A DNA stretch of 19,703 nt. It comes from Dehalococcoidales bacterium. GTDB taxonomy: Bacteria > Chloroflexota > Dehalococcoidia > Dehalococcoidales > UBA3254. The notes beneath the pieces are model-generated. The model was not told the origin of the DNA. It was given only the letters and a program-made list of their open reading frames with translations, and made no database searches. Positions 1 through 7,758 of the stretch are shown piece by piece. A program made the position numbers and the translations under genes. Numbering within the stretch: position 1 is the first letter of the stretch; every line of letters begins with the position of its first letter. Where the stretch lies: the NCBI GenBank assembly GCA_016926695.1, contig JAFGOB010000178.1:1-19703 (forward strand), read 5' to 3'.

Positions 1-513
1 ATAATGCTTTTTGCTCCAATAACAGACCAGCTTTTCCTTGACTTCAAGCGTCTGGCCAGCCTCGTTCTTTATTTTGCGGCTGCGGAGCATAGATTTTAAC
101 TTAAATGTCCGGGTATCATTCCACTCATAGCCGGATTGGTCAAGGATCCATTCCTTAACGGCTTTGTCACTCTTCTTCGTACTCTTCGACAAAATATACC
201 CGTTGCCACGGCTGAGTATATGCGCAATGTTGGTCCCGGTGTTCAAGCCACCATCCGCCACAACAATAACTTTTTGGAAGCCCATACTGTCTATACTTTT
301 CTCCAATGCCGGGATGAGCGTCGTCTGGTCTGTGGCGTTTCCAGGGAATAACCTGTATGCGATCGGTATGCCATTGTCATCAATGAACAATCCCATCTGC
401 ACAATCGGCTCTCCACGCTTCTCCTTAGATATGCCTTTCTTCCGCAATCCTTTCTGTACGACATTGCCGTCTTCATCTCTGACATCCTCGTCATTTTCAC
501 GGTTTTTCTTGAT
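1..513 (-). pseudogene. IS1634-type transposase, N-terminally truncated, runs off left edge
   Basis: The minus strand is open for 171 codons from 513 to the window edge, right after an in-frame TAA at 516-514, and has no start codon at the proper place. The translation carries features of the Transposase_11 (DDE) domain as seen in IS1634-like elements: a segment with RDEDGNVVQKGLRKKG, then KRGEPIVQMGLFIDDNGIPI, then LFPGNATDQTTLIPALE, then VIVVADGGLNTG. The Asp of VADGG fits the second catalytic acidic residue. The N-terminal part, including the first catalytic Asp, is missing, because homology-like sequence begins at about 513. The C-terminus lies outside the window. It is probably a dead remnant. 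The family assignment comes from recalled motifs; truncation is seen directly. Confidence 0.82.
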
Positions 514-789
514 TTACTTGTTATGTCTAACTATTAAACTCGGGTTATATCACTTCTGTCAACATCTTCTTATGCCCTTGAATTTCACATCTTCGATCCG
601 TATTATTACAAGCCCGATCCCTCAATAATACAATAATAAATGTCGTTATATCTAAATAAAAATCCGTTTTCCCGTGTATAGGGGAATGGTGTAAAATAGA
701 GAAGGTATTTTCCCCGGCATCTTGATTCGCGCGTAAATATTGAGATAAACGGGGAAACCGCAGAGAAACAGAAAACAGACGGGACAATT

Positions 790-1599
790 ATGATGAGCAA
801 CCTGGTTGAACAAAATGACATCATCATCGGATCGTGGCCGGAGCTGTGTGAAAGGGTATATGACGGGTCATGGCAGTCCCATATCGGCTGCTTCAGATCG
901 AATTACGCCTTTCGCGGTCTCGGGGATAAATCTTATCATCTTACTTCAAGCTATAAAAGAAACTTCGGAAATAAGGCTGAACTGGAGTACCATCTATTAA
1001 GGAACTTCAGAAAATATTCTCAAGATGGTGAGCTGAACCTTAATTATTCGGACTGGCAGTGTATGACCATAGCGCAGCACCACGGGCTTCCGACCAGGCT
1101 GCTGGACTGGACATATTCGCCTTTCGTAGCTATGCATTTCGCCACAAACGAGACTGAAAAATACGACTCCGATGGTGTGATATGGGAGGTTGACTATGTA
1201 AGGGTCAACCATCTCCTGCCGTCTCCCCTGGTCGACCAGCTTAATAATGTCGGCGCCAACGCCTTTACTATAGGGATGCTGGAAGATGTCATATCAGATA
1301 TCCAGGATTTTGACAAACTGGTGCCCAACGATCAGATACTCTATTTTGAACCTCCCTCCATAGATTCCAGGATAGTGAACCAGTTTGCCCTCTTTTCGGT
1401 AATGTCCAGCCCGACATCCGACCATGAAGAATGGCTGATAAGACATCCTGAACTCTATCGCCGCCTGATTATTCCCCAGGAACTGAAATGGGAAATCAGG
1501 GACAAGCTCGACCAGGCCAATATTACCGAAAGAATGCTGTTTCCCGGACTGGATGGTCTGGCGGAATGGCTGAAGAGACACTATCAGCCCAGAATTTGA
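790..1599 (+). CDS. FRG-domain protein
   Basis: This 269-residue protein has the hallmarks of the FRG domain: an F-R-G triplet at residues 41-43 (AFRGLGDKSYHLTSSYKR), the block AQHHGLPTRLLDWTYSP at about 95-111 followed by AMHFA, and RIVNQFALFSVM further on. FRG-domain proteins are soluble and poorly characterised; many sit in accessory or defence-associated regions, but no reaction can be assigned from the sequence. No membrane segment or signal peptide is visible. Two ATG codons (790 and 793) are adjacent and no strong Shine-Dalgarno precedes them, so the exact start is uncertain by one residue. The gene stands alone, downstream of a transposase remnant and upstream of a MarR gene 150 bases away. 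Domain call firm, function unknown. Confidence 0.85.
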   Translation: MMSNLVEQNDIIIGSWPELCERVYDGSWQSHIGCFRSNYAFRGLGDKSYHLTSSYKRNFGNKAELEYHLLRNFRKYSQDGELNLNYSDWQCMTIAQHHGLPTRLLDWTYSPFVAMHFATNETEKYDSDGVIWEVDYVRVNHLLPSPLVDQLNNVGANAFTIGMLEDVISDIQDFDKLVPNDQILYFEPPSIDSRIVNQFALFSVMSSPTSDHEEWLIRHPELYRRLIIPQELKWEIRDKLDQANITERMLFPGLDGLAEWLKRHYQPRI

Positions 1600-1749
1600 G
1601 AATGCATATTAGAGGCGATAAAAGAAGCAGCCGGATTTCAAGGGTGGAATTATTCGTTTTTCCGGTGTGGGGGTATGGTTGCCATGAAAATGTGGGGTGA
1701 ATGTTTTTTTGTCATGAACATCATTAAACAGGCAGGACCGGACTGGTAG

Positions 1750-2235
1750 ATGGAATTAAAAAAGAATACCGGAAACAAACCGCGCATAGATGAAGATTAC
1801 CGGCTCTGGCTTTTGCTGGCCCAGACCAGGTCCGCCTTATTCAAGGCCAGGGAGAAGAGGCTGGGACAGTACATTCATCATAATCAGGCCATGACGCTGG
1901 TTTTTATTGAAGCGCATGACGGCAAAGCCACCCCCTCCATGATTTCCCAGATGCTAAGCCTGGAAGTCCAGTCCGTTTCCGGGCTGGTGAACAGGATGGA
2001 AAAGAAGGGGCTGGTGATCAGGACACGGGACTCCGAAAGAAAGAACATTATACGCCTGTCTCTCACGGAAAAAGGCTGGGAGACGGCCCGGCAGGTGAGA
2101 CAGCTTGATTTTGTGAAAGCCACCATGTCACAGCTTTCCGCTGAACAGCAAAAGCACTTGCGCCAGTGTTTACTGGTACTTCTGGACTCCGCCTTGAAAG
2201 AGCTGGGTATCGAAGACAGCTTCAAACTGTACTAG
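1750..2235 (+). CDS. MarR-family transcriptional regulator
   Basis: This 161-residue protein has the MarR winged-helix layout. An N-terminal dimerisation helix (about residues 15-40) is followed by the HTH at about 55-85 (PSMISQMLSLEVQSVSGLVN) with recognition-helix-like RMEKKGLV, then the wing TRDSERKNIIRLSLTEKGWE, and a C-terminal dimerisation helix. The length is normal for the family. MarR proteins are cytoplasmic dimers that usually repress nearby genes and release DNA on binding small ligands. The ATG at 1750 has only a weak upstream purine stretch. The HAD gene lies 89 bases downstream on the same strand and could be co-transcribed. No clear palindromic operator was found in the 150 bases upstream, so targets and ligand are unknown. 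Confidence 0.9.
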   Translation: MELKKNTGNKPRIDEDYRLWLLLAQTRSALFKAREKRLGQYIHHNQAMTLVFIEAHDGKATPSMISQMLSLEVQSVSGLVNRMEKKGLVIRTRDSERKNIIRLSLTEKGWETARQVRQLDFVKATMSQLSAEQQKHLRQCLLVLLDSALKELGIEDSFKLY

Positions 2236-2324
2236 GGCGCATCATATTCCGTCCTGCCGGAGAGGCTCCGGGAACAGGCCCCGGTACTTGAGGACTATCC
2301 CCCGGAAGGATAGAATAAAATGAG

Positions 2325-2981
2325 ATGATAAAAGCCGTTATATTCGATATGGACGGCCTGCTGATTGACAGCGAGCCGCTCTGGGTAGAGGCCGTGGTTG
2401 AAGTTTTCAACCAGGCGGGAGTCCCCGTTAAAAAGGATATCACGCAGCAAACTATGGGTCTGAGGGTTAATGAGTCCGTAAAATACTGGCTGCTGCGCTT
2501 CCCCGGAATGAGCAGCCTTTCCGCTGAGATACTGGAAGAAAGAGTAACGGAAAGAGTTATTGAGCTTATCAGGGAAAAAGGCCGTCCGATGAAAGGGGCG
2601 CCGGAAGTAGTCGAAATTTTGGCCCGCAAAAAATTACCTCTGGCCCTGGCTTCTTCATCGAGAATGAAGGTTATTGATGCGGTGCTGGAAATGCTGCCCG
2701 TAAGGCCGTATCTGCGGGTGATACGTTCAGCCTTTGATGAGGACTACGGCAAGCCTCATCCGGCCGTTTACATCAATACCGCGGGTGAGCTTGGCGTTTT
2801 ACCGGAAGAGTGCCTGGCCTTTGAGGACTCTATAAACGGGATTATATCGGCTAAAGCCGCCAAAATGAAATGCCTGGCCGTTCCCAATCCCCTCATAGCG
2901 GGCGATAAGCGTTTTTGTCTGGCAGACATGACGCTGGCCTCTTTGCAGGACTTCCGCCTGGAATTACTGGACGGTTTATAG
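2325..2981 (+). CDS. HAD-superfamily hydrolase (beta-phosphoglucomutase / sugar-phosphate phosphatase-like)
   Basis: This 218-residue protein has all four HAD motifs. Motif I is DMDGLLIDSE with nucleophile D8 and acid/base D10. Motif II is ALASSS with the Ser near 110. The motif III Lys is K143 in YGKPHP. Motif IV is FEDS at 166-169 with E167 and D168. The helical cap between motifs I and II places it in subfamily IA, the group holding beta-phosphoglucomutase and YniC/HxpB-type phosphatases. Cytoplasmic Mg-dependent phosphate transfer from a small phosphorylated metabolite is expected. The exact substrate cannot be read from sequence. The start at 2325 has GGAAGGA at 2304-2310, rather far upstream. 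It lies downstream of the MarR gene and converges on the histidine kinase. Confidence 0.88.
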   Translation: MIKAVIFDMDGLLIDSEPLWVEAVVEVFNQAGVPVKKDITQQTMGLRVNESVKYWLLRFPGMSSLSAEILEERVTERVIELIREKGRPMKGAPEVVEILARKKLPLALASSSRMKVIDAVLEMLPVRPYLRVIRSAFDEDYGKPHPAVYINTAGELGVLPEECLAFEDSINGIISAKAAKMKCLAVPNPLIAGDKRFCLADMTLASLQDFRLELLDGL

Positions 2982-3084
2982 TGCCAAATGGCGCCTGTTG
3001 CCGGCCTGTGGGAAAAAGCAGCCTGTATTACTAAATGCAGTGAGGGAAACGCGTCCGGTTGACATAGAATAGAGTTTTATCCTC

Positions 3085-4881
3085 TCAAACCGGTATGGTG
3101 AAATAGAAAGCGCTTCCCGATCCCAGTTTGCTCTCTACCTGGATCTTTCCGCCGTGGGCTTCCACGATTTGCCGGCAGATTGCCAGGCCGAGGCCCAGAC
3201 CGGGGGTCCTTCTATCCTGCTGAACACGGTGATACGGCTTGAAGACATTTACGAGTTCTGTATCCGGGATGCCTATCCCTTCATCTTTGACCTCTATCCT
3301 GAGTTCCGCGTTTTTTACCTGCGCTTTGAAAAAGACACGTCCGCCGGGTGTGTTGTACTTGCCGGCGTTGGAAATCATGTTATTGATTACCTGTTCGATA
3401 CGCGGGGCATCAATGTTCACCACCGGCATTCTATCGTCTATTTCGAGGATCAATTCATGCCGGCCTTCATTCAAGGCCGGCATGTTGATATCGACGATTC
3501 TCTCGAACAGCTCTTTAAGATTACAGGGTTGAGTGTAGATTTTAAAGGTGCCCCTTGAATAGCGGGCCAGGTCAAGCAGCTCATCCAGCCTCTGCGCCAT
3601 TACCTGTACGCTGTTGTTTATATTGGCGGCCAGTTTTTTCAGTACGCCGGAAGATCCGGACGGGACCATGTCATTTAGCATTGAACAGGAGATTATCATC
3701 GGGGTAAGGGGCGTTCGCAGTTCATGGGCCAGTATATTGATGAACATACCTCTGGCTTCAGCTTCCTCCTGCAATTCCTTACGCTGTTCAAGCTCCCGGT
3801 TGTACAGATCGCGCAGGTTTTTTTCCATCCTTTTACGTCCCGTAATATCCCTTGCAACCAGCACAAAACCAAGGTGTGAATTCAGCCTGTCCTGTACCAG
3901 CGATACCGATACCAGCAGCGTGATGTCGCCTCTTTGACGTGTACGGTACTGTAGTTCATAGTTGAAGGTCTGCTTCTTTTGAATGGCCTCTTCCAGCATT
4001 GCGGAAACCGCTGCCGGGTCAGTGATGATTGAATCGAACCTTCTGCCTATAATTGACTGATTTTCGTCCTTCAGCAGGTCCAGGGCGGCGCGGTTTGCCA
4101 TTTTCACCGTCCCTCCGGTGTCCAGCAGAAACAGTGCATCGCTCATTGTGCTGAGGATTTCATCGGAGGCAGACAAAGGCGTAAGGTTCATCAGTCCGTA
4201 TCCGTATACCGCTAATACCAGCCCGAATTCCCAGATAAGATAGGGGATATCTCCCAGGTGGGCGTAGCTGCCCAGACCGGCAATAGGAAGAACGGAGTTG
4301 GTGAGTGTACCGATTAACAGTGCCGGCAGTGCAGGTATTATAATCCACCTGGCCTGAAGCTTTTCACGGTATACCCTGGTTTTAAAGCGGAAAACGATCA
4401 AAAAGTAAAAGCTGGTAAAAAACAAGACCTGGCAAAAAGCCAGGAAAGCCCAGTAGGAAATGGTATCCGCCGGCTGGGCAATCCAGCCCAGCGTCGTTTG
4501 TACTGCATCGAAAATCTGGCGTCCTGAAATTTGAAGATATACAAAAACACACATAAAAGCCAGAATTACCAGCAGCAGCGGGACGTTTTTAACCAGTCTG
4601 TTCTTACCGCTCAGGGTGGTGAACAAATAGAAGGCCGCTACGGGTTGTGTCACCCCTCCGATGAAAGCCACGGTTACACAGATAAAGGCCGCATCATAAG
4701 ATATGTTCAGCGGCAGTACACCATAGGGAAAACTCCACAGCGCAAAGGTCAGTATAAGCAGGCAACACAGGCGGTTGACGGGAGAGTGAGGATTTTTATT
4801 AAGGACCAGCGCTATTACAACCAGGTGAAAAATGAAAACTGAAAAGTGGATAAACGAAAACAGGTCTATGGTGATAGACAA
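3085..4881 (-). CDS. Membrane sensor histidine kinase (7TM-PAS-HisKA-HATPase)
   Basis: This 598-residue kinase starts with about seven hydrophobic segments (residues 1-235), matching the N-terminal 7TM region of sensor kinases. A PAS domain follows (about 240-350, ending ARDITGRKRMEK), then a short coiled coil, then HisKA with phospho-acceptor H386 in LAHELRTPLTP. The HATPase domain has the N-box near N500-N505 (IEQVINNMISNAGKYN), the G1 box D533-EGIGIPD and the G2 box GLGLGLAICRQIVEAHGG. All catalytic residues are present, so it should be an active autokinase. It starts with TTG at 4881-4879, supported by GGGAGGG eight bases upstream; no better in-frame ATG lies nearby. No response regulator gene is adjacent, so it is an orphan and its partner is unknown. 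Confidence 0.93.
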   Translation of the reverse strand: MSITIDLFSFIHFSVFIFHLVVIALVLNKNPHSPVNRLCCLLILTFALWSFPYGVLPLNISYDAAFICVTVAFIGGVTQPVAAFYLFTTLSGKNRLVKNVPLLLVILAFMCVFVYLQISGRQIFDAVQTTLGWIAQPADTISYWAFLAFCQVLFFTSFYFLIVFRFKTRVYREKLQARWIIIPALPALLIGTLTNSVLPIAGLGSYAHLGDIPYLIWEFGLVLAVYGYGLMNLTPLSASDEILSTMSDALFLLDTGGTVKMANRAALDLLKDENQSIIGRRFDSIITDPAAVSAMLEEAIQKKQTFNYELQYRTRQRGDITLLVSVSLVQDRLNSHLGFVLVARDITGRKRMEKNLRDLYNRELEQRKELQEEAEARGMFINILAHELRTPLTPMIISCSMLNDMVPSGSSGVLKKLAANINNSVQVMAQRLDELLDLARYSRGTFKIYTQPCNLKELFERIVDINMPALNEGRHELILEIDDRMPVVNIDAPRIEQVINNMISNAGKYNTPGGRVFFKAQVKNAELRIEVKDEGIGIPDTELVNVFKPYHRVQQDRRTPGLGLGLAICRQIVEAHGGKIQVESKLGSGSAFYFTIPV

Positions 4882-4941
4882 ACACTACCCTCCCGTGAAT
4901 GACAGGTTACAATGACAAAAATTTCATCATCCCATTAATTT

Positions 4942-4950
4942 ATTATATCA
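4942..4950 (-). promoter_or_regulatory. Extended -10 promoter for the histidine kinase gene
   Basis: On the minus strand TG-A-TATAAT (4950-4942) forms an extended -10 element about 60 bases upstream of the TTG start. No good -35 hexamer lies 16-18 bases upstream, which is common for extended -10 promoters. The prediction is from sequence only. Confidence 0.45.
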
Positions 4951-5321
4951 GACGCTGTTTCTACAACGGAGTTAAGACCCAATTATCGGCAGCAAATGAC
5001 CGGTTCATGTTCAGGCTGTGGTCCGGGTAAAGACAATATTCCGGGATGTGCCTGTTCCTGACTGATTTCTCTCTTAGAAAAAGCTAAGCGTACCCCACAT
5101 CTTCGCTGGAGACAAGGTGTTTAATTTCAAGTTATTCTCATTACGTCCGGCAAGAATGTAGGGTAATCTCACTTTTGTTGAGTAAGACGACAGGCTACAA
5201 AGCATTAACCTTTTAGAAATTGTCATCCTGGAGCCACGATTCTTCTTTCTTCCTAATCGGGGCGCAGGATCTCAGGATGGTGGGGTAGAAGCTATATATC
5301 ATTTACTCCAAATACATTTGG

Positions 5322-5516
5322 CTATGGACTTGAACTTCCTGATACCGAGAGCACCTCTGTCAGCCTCAATCCCAGCAAGTCCGCCGCCAGGAATTATCCT
5401 ACCTCCCCGGTAATACCGAGAGGTTTTCCTGTTATGCTGCAATATTGAATAGCCGACTTTTTGGCCTCATTGATCACAACTCTTAAAGCATTAAGGTCTA
5501 TTGCGTTTTCAACCAT
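5322..5516 (-). pseudogene. Nonsense-broken remnant of a small protein, possibly DUF6998-like
   Basis: From ATG 5516-5514 (or an in-frame TTG at 5525) the minus strand encodes a 40-residue start that includes AKKSAIQYC, SITGKPLGITGEVG, then TAA at 5396-5394. The same frame then continues with FLAADLLGLRLTEVLSV until TAG at 5324-5322. The two halves read as one domain interrupted by a stop (a GAA-to-TAA change would explain it), and the sequence after that looks scrambled. The TGKPLG-TGEV-...-AA-LLGL pattern recalls a small uncharacterised family found near restriction systems, DUF6998 from memory, so the name is tentative. The start overlaps the 3' end of the restriction remnant (ATGGTTGA). 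Confidence 0.5.
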
Positions 5517-5760
5517 ATCGAACAATAATTCTTTTTATCCTATTACTGCTTTCCTCCCATTCACCCCCCCATATCATACGTGCTTGACCGACTGTCGCCT
5601 TCTGTTTTTTAGGTTTGGGAATTGGGGTAAAATACTCGGCATTGCGGCGGCTTTCAATAATTCGCCGGGTTGGCTGGCCCTGTTCATCCAGTTCCCAGTG
5701 GCGGGCCGGGTATTCATACGGGGAGTTGAGTATCGGGTGCTCGAAAAAATCATAGACCAT
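5509..5760 (-). pseudogene. N-terminal fragment of a type III restriction-like (DEAD/DEAH helicase) protein
   Basis: The first 60 or so residues, with ILNSPYEYPARHWELDE, GQPTRRIIESRR and TPIPKPKK, match the conserved N-terminus I recall for large (about 1000-residue) restriction endonuclease R subunits of the BPTD_3080 type. After residue about 60 the reading frame becomes unrelated and stops at 5509, so the helicase and nuclease domains are absent. The start is well formed: ATG at 5760 with GGAGAGA eight bases upstream, and a promoter-like TTGTAT-N17-TAAAAT on the minus strand (5844-5816). An internal deletion seems to have joined this start to the next remnant. Truncation is seen directly; family identity is from recalled motif similarity. 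Confidence 0.65.
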
Positions 5761-5906
5761 GCTTTTCTCTCCGGACTGCGGTTTAATTGATTGATAAAGG
5801 ATTTTTATTAGACTTATTTTAGGCTTTTTATACGCTCAATACAACAGGTATTTTTTTACGAAACAGTTTTCCATCATTACCAGTGACCGGGTGTTTTAAC
5901 CTGGGC

Positions 5907-5926
5907 GGGCCGGTTTAAACCGGCCC
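5907..5926. repeat. 20-bp perfect palindrome
   Basis: The sequence GGGCCGGTTTAAACCGGCCC equals its own reverse complement over all 20 bases. It sits in the gene-poor spacer with no T-run after it, so it is not a standard terminator. It resembles the REP-like palindromes scattered through intergenic regions of many genomes. Confidence 0.7.
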
Positions 5927-6050
5927 CTACCATCTGATTTAGCTGCTTTAAATACCGGCCTGCGTTCCCAATCCGGCTATCCCTTATCTCAAAACTGAAA
6001 ACCGATAACTGGCAACTGTAAACTTATAACTTCCGTTTCTTAGATTAATA

Positions 6051-6101
6051 AATTCGGCAATTCGAATTCGTTTCGGATTTCGGATTCGGAATTTCGGATT
6101 T
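6051..6101. repeat. Imperfect TTCGGA/ATTCG repeat tract
   Basis: The tract repeats TTCGGA and ATTCGAATTCG units with small variations (TTTCGGATTTCGGATTCGGA within 6071-6090). It is low-complexity and self-similar, lying just upstream of the promoter of the cupin-like gene at 6182. No function is evident. Confidence 0.6.
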
Positions 6102-6105
6102 ATAC

Positions 6106-6134
6106 TTGTTATTGGCACTGCTTTCCTTTACAAT
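6106..6134 (+). promoter_or_regulatory. Sigma70-type promoter for the cupin-like / NTF2-like pair
   Basis: TTGTTA (6106-6111), a 17-base spacer and TACAAT (6129-6134) form a good promoter. Transcription would start near 6141, about 40 bases before the chosen ATG at 6182. Confidence 0.55.
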
Positions 6135-6181
6135 TCTATGAAAATACAGAAGGCGGGACTGAAAAAGGAGGCATGAGAAGA

Positions 6182-6598
6182 ATGGCTGAATCCATGTATG
6201 CTAAATATGTACATACCGAGCCGAGGGGACAGATCGAAAGAGACGGCGAGATTATTTTCGACGGAATATTCGCCAAGCCCGAGCTGACGGGCACCAAATG
6301 CCAGATGCTGTATTCCATCGTCACCAAAGCCCATGTCAATGAGTCCGCCCCCCATATTCATGATTTCCCCATCATTATGAGTTTTATCGGCGCCAATCCC
6401 GCGGACATATATGATTTTGACGCGGAAATCGAGTTCTACCTGGGCGGAGAAAAACAGGTCATCACCAAAACCTCAGTAATATCCCTTCCTCCGGGTATAG
6501 CTCACTGCCCGCTGATCTTCAAGAGGGTGGGTAAGCCGCTGGTATTCCTGGAGATCATGCTCACGGACCACTACGCCAGAAGATATCCGGAAAAATAA
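6182..6598 (+). CDS. Cupin-like protein, single domain (family copy 1)
   Basis: This 138-residue protein belongs to the same family as the genes at 12648 and 17481. It shares an N-terminus of M-x-E-S/T-x-Y type, a block D-x-x-A-E-I-E-F-Y-L-G, and the motif LPPGIAHCPL followed by KRVGKPLVFLE. Cupin motif 1 is HIHDFPI (H58, H60), where the usual Glu is replaced by I64. Motif 2 supplies H108 in P-x-G-x-x-H. A beta-barrel with a metal site is expected; the ligand or reaction is unknown. An ATG at 6173 is only one base from the Shine-Dalgarno GGAGG (6167-6171), so the ATG at 6182, ten bases away, is the better start. The NTF2-like gene follows after 23 bases, probably in one operon. Confidence 0.75.
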   Translation: MAESMYAKYVHTEPRGQIERDGEIIFDGIFAKPELTGTKCQMLYSIVTKAHVNESAPHIHDFPIIMSFIGANPADIYDFDAEIEFYLGGEKQVITKTSVISLPPGIAHCPLIFKRVGKPLVFLEIMLTDHYARRYPEK

Positions 6599-6621
6599 CA
6601 GGCTTTGAGGAGGTAAGAGCC

Positions 6622-7074
6622 GTGGAGTTCGCTTACGATGCCATCGTTGACTATATGAGGGAATATTTTAAGACTTTCAATGCTTACGGGCAAAATCCGG
6701 ATACCATTCACCGGCTGGATGATTACTTCGCTCCGGACCTGGAATTTTTTCCTTATGTGGCGGGAGTGGGCCATGTCAACGGACGCGAGGAATTTTACCG
6801 TGTTCTTTTATCACACCCATCCGGCTATGAGAAACTCACTCCCGAGGATATTGTAGTCGATGAAAGGAGAAAGGCCGCCGTGGTGCTGATCAGGGCTGAG
6901 ATCACAGACTCCCGGACAGGGGAAATGCTGGTCAAAAAATACTATTTCGTTCTTTATCCGCTGGCGCTGGATGAAAACAACACCATCAAGATCAAGAAGA
7001 TCCAGCTTTTCTGGGAGGTGCTGCCGCCCGGTTCAATGGAAATAAGCGACGTATTTGCCAGGGACCGCAAGTAA
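6622..7074 (+). CDS. NTF2/SnoaL-like protein
   Basis: This 150-residue protein resembles the NTF2-like/SnoaL fold. A long N-terminal helix (IVDYMREYFKTFNAYG) is followed by a loop with DDYFAPDLEFFPYVAGVG, NGREEFYRVLLSHP, and then alternating strands (RRKAAVVLIRAEIT, EMLVKKYYFVLYPL, IKIKKIQLFWEVLP). This fold includes small-molecule isomerases, dehydratases and ligand-binding proteins; the exact role cannot be read. It starts with GTG at 6622, backed by GAGGAGG at 6607-6613. It lies 23 bases after the cupin-like gene, and the two small barrel or cone proteins are probably co-expressed. It converges on the membrane protein at 7090. Fold call moderate, function unknown. Confidence 0.65.
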   Translation: MEFAYDAIVDYMREYFKTFNAYGQNPDTIHRLDDYFAPDLEFFPYVAGVGHVNGREEFYRVLLSHPSGYEKLTPEDIVVDERRKAAVVLIRAEITDSRTGEMLVKKYYFVLYPLALDENNTIKIKKIQLFWEVLPPGSMEISDVFARDRK

Positions 7075-7089
7075 AAACGGCTGCCCGTG

Positions 7090-7401
7090 CTATCTCCTGA
7101 GCAGGATGCGCAGCGGACCAATGGCGACCAGCAAATAAGCAATGATTCTGATGCTTATAACAAATGCCTCTAATTCCTCGGCAAGTCCGACCAGTGTCAG
7201 GGCATGAGAAACGGCATAAAGACCGAAGGCTATGCCGATAAAAAAGGATACCGAGGGAATAGCAAGTGCCCTGGCTGTTGCCGGTGGTCCGCTTTTTTTC
7301 ATTCTGGAAAGGGCCAGGTCAGATTTTCTCTTAAAATAGGCCCAGATGCCCAGTACAAGTACGATAGATGCCAGAATCAGATTGACAACAGTAATCGCCA
7401 T
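7090..7401 (-). CDS. Small three-helix membrane protein
   Basis: This 103-residue protein has three clear hydrophobic segments (about residues 2-22, 47-72 and 79-101) separated by a basic loop (YFKRKSDLALSRMKKSG) that favours a cytoplasmic position. It has no signal peptidase motif, no Cys and no recognised domain. The ATG at 7401 has AAAGGGGAT upstream at a proper distance, which supports it as a real gene. It runs opposite to the NTF2-like gene with a 15-base gap between the 3' ends. I do not recognise the family; a small integral membrane protein of unknown function is all that can be said. Confidence 0.7.
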   Translation of the reverse strand: MAITVVNLILASIVLVLGIWAYFKRKSDLALSRMKKSGPPATARALAIPSVSFFIGIAFGLYAVSHALTLVGLAEELEAFVISIRIIAYLLVAIGPLRILLRR

Positions 7402-7758
7402 ATACTATATCCCCTTTTAAAATCTATATTAATACAAACGCAAAAATAAATGAAGCAAATAGCAAATGGCAAACAGCGGTTGCCGCAGCATCATCAGGGC
7501 GGTGGGGATTTGTATCAATATCTGGTGCGTTTGTGTTGCAGTTTTTAAGGAAGGTGTGTTACAATCCGAAACATCCGGTACTCGTAATTGTATATCTATC
7601 AAGATGCCATAATGAGGGGGTCTGACGGTAATGCGAAATTGTTTCGGTATTGATAATACGGGCTTTCCTGATGACATGAGTTTTGGTATGGAATGGCAGG
7701 AGTGAGTTCAGGCTATTATCGGTATAAATCAGTACATTATAGATAGGAGGGTTAAAAC
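7402..7758. other. Intergenic region: TRAP receptor promoter and long leader
   Basis: No gene is visible in these 357 bases. They carry a promoter-like TTGCAG-N18-TACAAT (7536-7565) and then about 190 bases of leader before the GTG at 7759. In the leader, two back-to-back short hairpins (CGAAA-TTG-TTTCG at 7634-7646 and GTATT-GAT-AATAC at 7647-7659) can form. No known riboswitch was recognised. Confidence 0.5.
7536..7565 (+). promoter_or_regulatory. Sigma70-type promoter for the TRAP receptor gene
   Basis: TTGCAG (7536-7541), 18 bases and TACAAT (7560-7565) form a plausible promoter. The start would be near 7572, giving a long untranslated leader. Confidence 0.45.

Larger units (their letters stand above)
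4882..6105. other. Gene-poor stretch with decayed genes and repeats
   Basis: No intact gene of normal size was found here. The stretch holds the kinase promoter (4942-4950), a 21-codon Cys-rich reading frame of doubtful status (4996-5061), and a loosely palindromic element at about 5223-5280 in which CATCCTG and CAGGATG-type arms face each other. It also holds two decayed genes on the minus strand (5322-5516 and 5509-5760), a 20-bp perfect palindrome (5907-5926) and an A/T-rich TTCGGA-type repeat tract (6051-6101). The mix is typical of a site where imported genes have eroded. Confidence 0.6.

Noticed and set aside
2244..2275. Hairpin CCGGAG-AGG-CTCCGG between the MarR and HAD genes as a terminator
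   Set aside because: No T-run follows it and the stem is only six base pairs, so co-transcription of the two genes remains possible.
5281..5400. tRNA-like sequence on the minus strand, with GTTCAAGTCC and a later ACCCCACCA
   Set aside because: The supposed T-stem does not pair, no matching acceptor 5' strand exists at the right distance, and the area is better explained by a decayed reading frame.
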